64,000 nucleotides of DNA from Virgibacillus proomii (GTDB taxonomy: Bacteria > Bacillota > Bacilli > Bacillales > Amphibacillaceae), in assembly GCF_900162615.1 (NCBI RefSeq), contig NZ_FUFN01000007.1:97830-161829 (forward strand). The letters run 5' to 3'. This document shows, piece by piece, positions 57,452 through 64,000 of the stretch (positions within the stretch are counted from its first letter, which is position 1; the number at the start of each line of letters is the position of its first letter). The notes below the pieces were generated by a model, which ran no database searches, had not been told where the DNA came from, and saw only the letters and a program-made list of their open reading frames with translations. A program made the translations under genes and the position numbers.

Positions 57452-58021
57452 ATTTTACTCCTCCTTCAACACTTCTTCATAAGACGAACAAAGCGTAAAC
57501 GCTGGTTAGCAACGACAAACTGGCGAGCTTCTAACAAGATAAAGAGAAACTTCATTCCGTGGAACGCTTTTTACACGGAATGTTAGTACCTTAAAGGTAT
57601 GACCTAAAGGCCCTTGAACCAATCGGGCATTTAGATGCCGTTATCCAATTCAGACTTCTCTGTATTCCTCTATAATCTTAAAGGATAGTCTTACAGCACC
57701 TTACATACAGGATAAAGTGAAGCTTCATTCAAGAAGTGCTTTTCTCCTTGAAAAATCGCGATGCATCGCTGTCGTAGACTTTCTTGTCCTTGAAAAACCG
57801 CGGTGTATTGCTATCGAAGCATACTCTGTCCTGTCACCCAAACGAATTTGGGGATTTTAAGGACGTTTTTCCTATATCAAAAATTTGCTTTTGATTTTTG
57901 ATATGAGATAAATCCGGCGGACGGCATAACCCAATTTAGACGGATAGCTTGATCGCTTAAGTTAGGCTAGACCAAAGCTAAAAGGATATCCCTCGCCATG
58001 TAGAAGCATATATAAGTTGCC
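57452..58021. other. gap between T-box and proC
   Basis: 570 bp without a gene. It is filled by repeat copy 3 (57,480-57,720) and by two direct modules at 57,740-57,840 (ccttgaaaaatcgcga..., ccttgaaaaaccgcgg...). Transcripts from the T-box must cross these hairpins to reach proC. Confidence 0.7.
57480..57720. repeat. dispersed structured repeat, copy 3
   Basis: Holds cattccgtgg ... cacggaatgttagtacc, acctaaaggcccttgaaccaa, tcgggcatttagatgccg and cagcacctta, the same order as in copy 1, with more mismatches in the middle hairpin. Confidence 0.8.
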
Positions 58022-58265
58022 ACAAATAAAAAAACCCTTTCTATCCCTAAATATAAGGACGAAAAGAGTTTTCCGCGGTACCACCTATATTGGCATAGTT
58101 ATACTATACCCAGCTTTTATTGATAACACAGAATTACCTGCGGCCAGTTTTTACTAACAGCTCATAGGTAGGTTCATACCTGCCGGTTACGGTTGGGACC
58201 TTTCAGCCGATGAATCCCACTCTCTTTCGTTCGTACATGGTATTACTAGCCTAGTCATTGCTTTT
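58022..58265 (-). promoter_or_regulatory. T-box leader, proline specifier likely
   Basis: On the - strand the T-box sequence GGTGGTACCGCGG is at ~58,072-58,084, with the terminator arms around AAAACTCTTTTCGTCC and GAAAGGGTTTTTTT next to it. Stem I carries AGAGAGTGGGATTCA, GAACCTACCTATGAGC. In the common form GAA-XXX-ACCTxTGAGC the specifier is CCT, a proline codon. Uncharged tRNA-Pro would allow transcription. The next gene downstream is proC. Confidence 0.85.
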
Positions 58266-58449
58266 AATATTTTTATTAATTATGTACTATATGCGCAAAT
58301 CGCTAAAATGTCAAGTGACTATGATCTTTGTCCCAATAAACAACATATTGCCATCCATAAAACAGCATTTTTAAGCCCTTAACGAGTAAAAAAAATCGCT
58401 ACGATGTAACGATTTTTTCATCTCCAAAATTTTATGCGCTAATATAAAA

Positions 58450-58542
58450 TGGAGGAGGTAGAGGGATTCGAACCCCCGCGGGCTGTTACACCCCTGTCGG
58501 TTTTCAAGACCGATCCCTTCAGCCAGACTTGGGTATACCTCC
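58450..58542 (-). tRNA. tRNA-Ser (anticodon TGA)
   Basis: 93 nt with encoded CCA. Acceptor GGAGGTA / TACCTCC, anticodon loop CTTGAAA, and a long variable arm typical of serine tRNAs (GGGGTGTAACAGCCCGC region), T-arm GGGGTTCGAATCCCTC. Confidence 0.95.
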
Positions 58543-59256
58543 GTGACGACAAGATATAATATACCATGGTTTCAATATGCTTGTCAATTGTAAATATTTT
58601 TTAGAAAAAGTTTTATTTTTCCTTCTAATCGCCACTATTTACAATACCATATTATCGCTGAAATATTCGCTCTCTCTTACTGAAATATCCCCATTCAGTT
58701 GCAAGAGAGAAAACTTATTTCATTATGTTATGTCCTCAGGTTATATTATATTCCTTGTCTAACTATAACATGCAATAAAATTGCCTAAACTTAAAACTTA
58801 TAAGATTGTTTATTAAAGTCCAGCAATAAGGACACTTCGAATTCTTTTGTACTTTAGAACATATAAAATTATAACGAAAATTCATTCAACATAGTTAAAA
58901 ATTTTAAAGTACTATGTATAAGTGCAACTTGGCCATCCTCTACACTCTGCTTGCCACTAGCCACGTTTTCTTTATTGTCTTGTTTCTGTACTATTGGAAA
59001 AGTGAGTAGAGATGATTCTCAAAGGAGCAATGCTCGCGTTCATGTATCTAATCAAAGTTCCTCTACTAAAAGTGCCCACGTCCTGTGGGTAACGTAGAAG
59101 TAAGCACTTCCTGTACAAGTAAGCTATCCGAAACTACGTCGTCCTCAACTTCGACTAGCTAGGACATGCTAGTGTTGACGTTCAACAAGGATGTTTTGAA
59201 ATTATCCGACCTTTGTCCTTTTTATCCTCCTTGTTGAACACGTACTTATATTCACT
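58543..59256. other. intergenic with a second repeat type
   Basis: AT-rich, no gene. At 59,000-59,240 is a different intergenic repeat-like block: actacgtcgtcctcaact, gactagctaggacatgctag, and a 12-bp inverted repeat gttcaacaagga / tccttgttgaac (59,180-59,191 / 59,228-59,239). The hairpin may end transcription of the 59,257 gene. Confidence 0.5.
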
Positions 59257-59646
59257 TTACTGTTCTTTTACTACTGTTTTCGCAAATCGATCATGCGGGA
59301 GGATTGCCCCATCTTCACTTTCAAATGCTTTTCGATTTTTTAAGTAATCAATCGTACTCCATGTATCTCTATATCCGATACGTTTTAAAATTTGAACTGG
59401 TGTTAATGCTGAACCAGTTTCATTTTCAAGCACGAGCCCCATTTTTTTATAACCTATCGTTTGACCATTTTTCCGTAATTGCACAAATTCCAGAGCCCAC
59501 ATGACTACTGTTGGGGTTAGGAAAACATGAACTGCTTCATTTTTGACTTTTTTCCGTAAAAAATGCTCAACTCCAAGTGTTACAAAACTTGATATTGTTA
59601 GATCAAGCAGCAACGCCTTCGTACGCTTTTTTGTTATCGGCTTCAC
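59257..59646 (-). CDS. RDD family membrane protein
   Basis: 129 residues. Two hydrophobic segments (KALLLDLTISSFVTLGVEH, VHVFLTPTVVMWALEFVQL), then GQTIGYKKMGLVLENETGS and RIGYRDTWSTIDYL, ending LPHDRFAKTVVKEQ. The G-Q-T-I-G-y-k and D-R-f-a-k-T-x-V patterns are those of RDD proteins, of unclear transport role. Confidence 0.8.
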   Translation of the reverse strand: MKPITKKRTKALLLDLTISSFVTLGVEHFLRKKVKNEAVHVFLTPTVVMWALEFVQLRKNGQTIGYKKMGLVLENETGSALTPVQILKRIGYRDTWSTIDYLKNRKAFESEDGAILPHDRFAKTVVKEQ

Positions 59647-59748
59647 GAATATTCCCCCTTTAATGGTTACTTATCATTATATACGATTAGCAAAAGAAGT
59701 GGTTTCAATTGTTTTCCACTTCGATTCAGTTCGGATGATAAAATAACC

Positions 59749-59778
59749 AACCTCTCCACACTACATCATGGAGAGGTT
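59749..59778 (-). terminator. terminator of the met transporter/M20 operon
   Basis: A perfect 10-bp inverted repeat, aacctctcca / tggagaggtt, lies about 100 bp past the stop codon of the M20 gene. Confidence 0.7.
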
Positions 59779-59879
59779 ATACAAGGGCAAGAAATTGAGT
59801 TTCTAAGAAATTACTGATAACAAAGAAAGCTATATATCATTGTGACATTTCTAGTAAGTTATCAAGTTATTAGCATACG

Positions 59880-61097
59880 CTAATTTGCAATTGTCCTTTC
59901 CTGAAACTCACGTCGAACACGTTTATACGCTTCCTCATCCGTAATAAGTTTTAATGCAGTAAAAGCAGCGGCCTTTGCTGCTATGAGTAAAGCCTGATCA
60001 GCTTGTTTTGACTTAGCTGCTTCACGAAAGGCGACCGTATGACCTATTAAATCACTTGGACCAATTTTTATATGAGGGTGAATAGTCGGAACAACTTGGC
60101 TAATGTTCCCCGCATCTGTTGATCCGATTGCTGTTTTTTCTACTGAAAGTACTTTCTCTCCCAAAGTTTCTACTTCCTGTTTAAAGAGATCATCAAAGTT
60201 TTGATTCACAATAAAATTATCGACTTCATTTTGAAATGCAGTAATTTTCACTTCCGCTCCCGTTGCTAAAGCAGCACCTTGGGCAATCGCTTTGATTCGT
60301 TCTGTGATTTGATTTAATGTACTTCTTGTGGCAGCACGAATAAAAAATCTCGCTTTCGCATAATCTGGTACAACATTCGGTGCATCGCCACCATCGGTAA
60401 TAATACCATGAATCCGCACATCTTTCGGAACATGTTGACGTAATGCGTTGATTCCGTTAAAAAGCTGGATTACACCATCCAGCGCATTAATTCCTTGTTC
60501 TGGATGAGCTGATGCATGCGCTGCTTTACCAAAAAACTCAAAATCAAGTGGATCTACTGCTAAAGAAGGGCCAGTCAATGTTGTATCTGCTCCGGGATGA
60601 ACCATGATAGCTGCATCAATACGATCAACTAATCCAGCCTTTACAAAGCTTCCTTTTGCACTTCCATTTGGTCCGCCTTCTTCAGCTGGGGTACCGAATA
60701 CGACTACTTCTCCACCGATTTCATCGATTACCTTACTTAAAGAAATTGCTGCTGCAATACTTATTGTTCCAATTAAATTATGTCCACAGGCATGCCCAAT
60801 TTCTGGAAGAGCATCATATTCTGCTAAAAAAGCAAGTTTTAACCCGTCCTTTTTTCCTTTCCGCTTGGCAATAAATGCCGTTGGATGTCCGGCGATATCC
60901 AATTCAATTTCGAAGCCTTTCTCTACCAAAAGATCCGTTAATGTTTTAGCTGCATATACCTCCTGATTACCGATCTCTGGATTTTCATGGATTGTATGGC
61001 TTATTTCTATATATCTGTCTTGATTAGCATCTATATCTTCTGCTATTTGCTGTTTTAGTTTCTCTATCTTTTTTACCACTACAGTCATCTGCTTCAC
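59880..61097 (-). CDS. M20 family amidohydrolase (AbgB/PM20D2-like)
   Basis: 405 residues. ISHTIHENPEIGNQEVYAAK at the start, LAFLAEYDALPEIGHACGHN with metal-ligand Asp/His, FGTPAEEGGPNGSAKG with the catalytic Glu, MVHPGADTTLTGPSLA, and GSTDAGNISQVVPTIHPHI. It hydrolyses acyl- or aminobenzoyl-amino acid amides. It follows metQ by 12 bp, so it probably frees methionine or a related amino acid from an acylated form taken up by the transporter. Confidence 0.88.
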   Translation of the reverse strand: MKQMTVVVKKIEKLKQQIAEDIDANQDRYIEISHTIHENPEIGNQEVYAAKTLTDLLVEKGFEIELDIAGHPTAFIAKRKGKKDGLKLAFLAEYDALPEIGHACGHNLIGTISIAAAISLSKVIDEIGGEVVVFGTPAEEGGPNGSAKGSFVKAGLVDRIDAAIMVHPGADTTLTGPSLAVDPLDFEFFGKAAHASAHPEQGINALDGVIQLFNGINALRQHVPKDVRIHGIITDGGDAPNVVPDYAKARFFIRAATRSTLNQITERIKAIAQGAALATGAEVKITAFQNEVDNFIVNQNFDDLFKQEVETLGEKVLSVEKTAIGSTDAGNISQVVPTIHPHIKIGPSDLIGHTVAFREAAKSKQADQALLIAAKAAAFTALKLITDEEAYKRVRREFQERTIAN

Positions 61098-61109
61098 CTC
61101 ATTTAATTT

Positions 61110-61931
61110 TTATTTATATCCAATCTCACTTAACGGTAAAAACGTTGGAATTGTATTTCCTTTACGTTCTTTTTTAATGAAATTAGCTACATCCTCTGAT
61201 TGATAAATTTTTACCAGTTTATTTAACAACTTATCATCTTTATCTTTAGCTTGAACGGCTATGATGTTTACATAAGGTGTTGCCGTCTCATCTTCATGAT
61301 AAATTGAATCTTCTAAAGGACTTAAGCCAGCATCAACAGCTATCCCATTATTAATAATCGATGCATCGACATCTGGAAGAACTCTTGGTGTTTGCCCCGC
61401 TACCAATAATTCAAACGTAAGATTTTTTGGGTTTTCTGCAATTTTGTCTAATGAGCCGTTACCATCAAAACCTTTTTCCAATTTAATCAGCCCAGCATCC
61501 TCAAGAAGTAACAATCCTCTTCCCATATTCGTCGTTTCCTTCGCTAAGGCGATTGTTCCGCCGTCAGGAATATCCTCAGGACTGTCATGCTTTTCGGAAT
61601 ATAACCCCATTGGTGCAATAACTGTTGTTGCAATTGGCGCTAAGTCTAAATCGTGTTCTTTAATGAAATTTTCAAAGTAAGATATCGTTTGAAACGAATT
61701 GGCATCAATTTCACCTTCAGCTAATGCTAAATTTGGCTGTACATAATCTGAAAAACGAACGATTTCTACATTAATTCCTTCCTTTTTCGCTTTTTTTGCT
61801 ACATAATCCCAAATCGTCGTATCTGAGCCACTGATTCCCACCTTGACTGTAGAAGTTGCTTCACTTTTAGAACAAGCAGTAATCAAAACTGCAGCTAATA
61901 ATAATGAAAAGATGAATACGATTTTTTTCAT
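61110..61931 (-). CDS. metQ: methionine ABC transporter substrate-binding lipoprotein
   Basis: 273 residues of the NlpA family. The signal MKKIVFIFSLLLAAVLITAC has Cys20 as lipid site. TVKVGISGSDTTIWDYVAKK, GEIDANSFQTISYFENFIKE, APMGLYSEKHDSPEDIPDG, IAENPKNLTFELLVAGQ. It captures methionine outside the cell. Confidence 0.95.
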   Translation of the reverse strand: MKKIVFIFSLLLAAVLITACSKSEATSTVKVGISGSDTTIWDYVAKKAKKEGINVEIVRFSDYVQPNLALAEGEIDANSFQTISYFENFIKEHDLDLAPIATTVIAPMGLYSEKHDSPEDIPDGGTIALAKETTNMGRGLLLLEDAGLIKLEKGFDGNGSLDKIAENPKNLTFELLVAGQTPRVLPDVDASIINNGIAVDAGLSPLEDSIYHEDETATPYVNIIAVQAKDKDDKLLNKLVKIYQSEDVANFIKKERKGNTIPTFLPLSEIGYK

Positions 61932-61949
61932 GTTGTTTCGCTCCTCTTT

Positions 61950-62600
61950 TTATCTTCTTCTAACTTTTTTAGCAATGAAATTGCCAATTGATTGCAAACT
62001 TTGTACCATAATGATCAGAATACCAACTGTAATTACCATAACAACCGTATCAAAGCGTTGATATCCATAAGTAATTGCTAAATCGCCAAGTCCGCCACCG
62101 CCAACAGCACCCGCCATTGCCGAAGCGCCAACTAAACCAATTGTTGCAATAGTTATCCCTAATAGTAATGAACTAAGTGCTTCCGGAATTAAAAAACGCA
62201 TCATAATTTGCCATGGCGTTGCTCCCATTGCTTGTGCTGCTTCCATCACTCCAGGGTCCACCTCTAATAATGAATTCTCGATTAAACGGGCTATATATGG
62301 TCCAGCAAATAAAACCATTGGTACAATAGCAGCTGCTGTTCCAATCGATGTTCCTACAATTAATCTTGTAAGAGGGATGACTGCTACCATTAGAATAATA
62401 AATGGTATGGAACGGAAAATATTTATGACTGTGTTTAAAGCCGTAAAAATAAATTTATTCTCCCATAAATGCCCTTTTCGTGTCACAACTAATAAAATTC
62501 CTAAAACGAGACCGATAATAAAAGAAAAGATTAAAGATACACCTACCATGACAATTGTTTCCCATAATGCTTGGATAATTTCTTGCTCGTCAACTAACAT
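61950..62600 (-). CDS. metP: methionine ABC transporter permease
   Basis: 216 residues, five membrane helices. The EAA loop reads EVDPGVMEAAQAMGATPWQI, MRFLIPEALSSLLLGITI. It overlaps metN by 11 bases. ATG 62,600 has GGAAGTG upstream. Confidence 0.95.
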   Translation of the reverse strand: MLVDEQEIIQALWETIVMVGVSLIFSFIIGLVLGILLVVTRKGHLWENKFIFTALNTVINIFRSIPFIILMVAVIPLTRLIVGTSIGTAAAIVPMVLFAGPYIARLIENSLLEVDPGVMEAAQAMGATPWQIMMRFLIPEALSSLLLGITIATIGLVGASAMAGAVGGGGLGDLAITYGYQRFDTVVMVITVGILIIMVQSLQSIGNFIAKKVRRR

Positions 62601-63624
62601 CTACTAACACTTCCTTTATCGTCACTTTCTGCTGATGAATATGCATGATGGCACGATTTATTTCTTTTTCCTCTCCCGAAAACTGAACAATCAAGTTGCC
62701 AAAAGGAATCCCCTGAAGCTCTGTAATACTGCCAAATAGAACATTGACATCGACGGTATATTGTTTAGCAATTTGTGATAATAGTGGTTCACCTGCTGAT
62801 TTTCCGACAAAACTGATTCGGTATAGTTGACTGCCATCACCTTGTTGTCTAATTAATTGAAAGATCGACTCCGGTATATTGTCATGCATGACAGAACGGA
62901 CAAAATTACGTGTAATAGCTGTTTTTGGCTGTGAAAAAACGTCAAATACACTGCCTGTTTCAATCACTCTTCCCTTATCCAAGACCGCTACCTTATCACA
63001 TATTTCACGAATAACGCCCATCTCATGAGTAATCATCAAAATAGTGACATGATACTCTTCATTGACTTTTTTTAATAATTTTAAAATGGACTGTGTCGTT
63101 TCTGGATCCAATGCAGAGGTTGCTTCATCACATAAAAGTATTTTTGGTTTGGTTGCTAATGCTCGTGCAATCCCTACACGCTGCTTTTGGCCACCCGATA
63201 ACTGATTTGGGTAAGTTTTTGCCTTATCCGCTAAGCCAACAAATGCTAACAGCTCGGTAACCCGTTTTTTTACTTCCTCCTTGGGAACATTGGCTAATAA
63301 TAAAGGCATTGCCACATTTGTATAAACATTTTTGGAGTTCAATAAATTAAAATGCTGAAAAATCATACCAATTTTTCGTTTTGCCTCTCTTAATTTCTTA
63401 GAAGAAAGATGTAATATGTTCTTGCCGTCCACTACCACCTTTCCGGATGTCGGTCGTTCTAGTAAATTAACACAGCGAATCAGTGAGCTTTTCCCCGCAC
63501 CACTAAATCCGATAACGCCATAGATCTCTCCTTTGTCAATATGCAAGTTTACATCATCTAATGCTGTTACTTGCTGCTGTATCCCTTCATAAATTTTTGT
63601 TACATGATCAAATGTAATCACCAT
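62590..63624 (-). CDS. metN: methionine ABC transporter ATPase
   Basis: 344 residues. Walker A GFSGAGKSSLIRCVN, signature LSGGQKQRVGIARAL, Walker B ILLCDEATSALD, and a C-terminal NIL (ACT-like) domain (residues ~265-340) that senses methionine. First gene of metNPQ-M20. I see no SAM riboswitch in the ~100 bp between it and the repeat upstream. Confidence 0.95.
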   Translation of the reverse strand: MVITFDHVTKIYEGIQQQVTALDDVNLHIDKGEIYGVIGFSGAGKSSLIRCVNLLERPTSGKVVVDGKNILHLSSKKLREAKRKIGMIFQHFNLLNSKNVYTNVAMPLLLANVPKEEVKKRVTELLAFVGLADKAKTYPNQLSGGQKQRVGIARALATKPKILLCDEATSALDPETTQSILKLLKKVNEEYHVTILMITHEMGVIREICDKVAVLDKGRVIETGSVFDVFSQPKTAITRNFVRSVMHDNIPESIFQLIRQQGDGSQLYRISFVGKSAGEPLLSQIAKQYTVDVNVLFGSITELQGIPFGNLIVQFSGEEKEINRAIMHIHQQKVTIKEVLVDVS

Positions 63625-63673
63625 CTCACTCCCTAATTATTTTCTTTAGCAAACTAGCGACAAACCTCTTGAC

Positions 63674-63695
63674 GTAAAACCTATCTAGATTTTAC
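63674..63695. promoter_or_regulatory. inverted repeat upstream of metN
   Basis: gtaaaacc / gattttac (7 of 8 pair) lies about 50-70 bp upstream of the metN start. It could be an operator or the remains of a leader. Confidence 0.35.
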
Positions 63696-63721
63696 ACATC
63701 CGTTTATCTTGCTATTACATT

Positions 63722-64000
63722 AGCTTGTCGCCAAGTCTTTATGGCGAAAATGATCGTTTTTCTTATACGATAAAGTGAAACTTCATTTCTTGGAATGCTT
63801 TTCCCAATAAATGTTAGTTAAACGAATCGGGCATTTAGGTGCCGTTTTCTCCCACTTAAATCCTTTTGTATCAACTCAAGATTTTGAAGTGGGAGTCTTA
63901 CGGCACCTTACATGCGGGATAAAGTGAAACTTCATTCCGTGGAATGCTTTTTACACGGAATGTTAGTACCACAAGGGTATGACCTAAAGGCCCTTGAACC
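63722..64000. repeat. dispersed structured repeat, copy 4 with a second unit at the window edge
   Basis: cttgtcgccaagtcttt, aatcgggcatttaggtgccg, cttacggcaccttacatgcg are as in copy 1. From 63,922 a second unit begins (cattccgtggaatg ... cacggaatgttagtacc) and runs off the window, making a tandem arrangement. Confidence 0.85.

Noticed and set aside
58022..58265. Serine-specific T-box (as before serS)
   Set aside because: tRNA-Ser is close and B. subtilis serS has a T-box, but the specifier context GAA-CCT-ACCTATGAGC points to proline and the downstream gene is proC.
58577..58762. 61-codon + strand frame after tRNA-Ser
   Set aside because: No ribosome binding site, AT-rich composition, and no motif.

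Overview
The window looks like the chromosome of a low-GC, endospore-type Gram-positive rod of the family Bacillaceae (an Oceanobacillus/Virgibacillus-like genus is my inference). The host genes point there: a THI-box (TPP) riboswitch before tenA, a maltose-6-phosphate system with catabolite-responsive elements, paired deoxynucleoside kinases close to tRNA-Ser, a T-box leader on the proC side, and metNPQ. No genus can be proven from these bases alone. Ribosome binding sites are strong AGGAGG types throughout.

Layout. 1-12.8 kb is host: an Old Yellow Enzyme fragment, cutC, tenA, a VanY/LdcB-type carboxypeptidase lipoprotein, a GNAT acetyltransferase and the malA-malP / malR locus, with at least five decayed genes (a DUF3784-like membrane protein, a histidine-kinase tail, a lipoprotein amidase, two unrecognised genes). 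12,826-54,418 is a complete temperate siphophage-type prophage of about 41.6 kb in the 3' end of a tRNA-Arg(CCT) gene, bounded by 21-bp direct repeats. 54.4-64 kb is host again: tRNA-Arg, dgk-dck, proC with a proline-type T-box, tRNA-Ser(TGA), an RDD protein, and an M20 amidohydrolase with metQ-metP-metN.

The prophage reads right to left. Integrase and an S24-type repressor are on the + strand. The - strand holds cro, antirepressor, many small early genes, a recombination block (single-strand annealing protein, YqaJ-like nuclease, HNH), a replication block (initiator with internal iteron-like repeats, DnaI-type loader), methyltransferases, RusA, a late regulator, terminase, portal, capsid, tail and lysis genes. 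Past the lysis genes lies an accessory block with SOS-box-controlled WYL and YolD-like genes, a Panacea-type toxin-antitoxin pair, and an autoregulated + strand operon encoding a protein that resembles the C-terminal domain of Cas8c (Csd1) fused to a helix-turn-helix.

The most unusual signals are: (1) that Cas8c-tail/HTH operon with two perfect ATGCG-N4-CGCAT operators; (2) matching CCC-TAA ends of the major capsid and major tail protein genes, each opening in the +1 frame to a 21-residue piece that looks like the first two strands of a fibronectin type III domain, while the rest of an FN3 domain begins a separate gene after the capsid gene; (3) a structured dispersed repeat that flanks proC and separates it from its T-box; (4) a frame-disrupted C5 methyltransferase with an in-frame A AAA AAG slippery heptamer. 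About ten very short genes with good ribosome binding sites are annotated.
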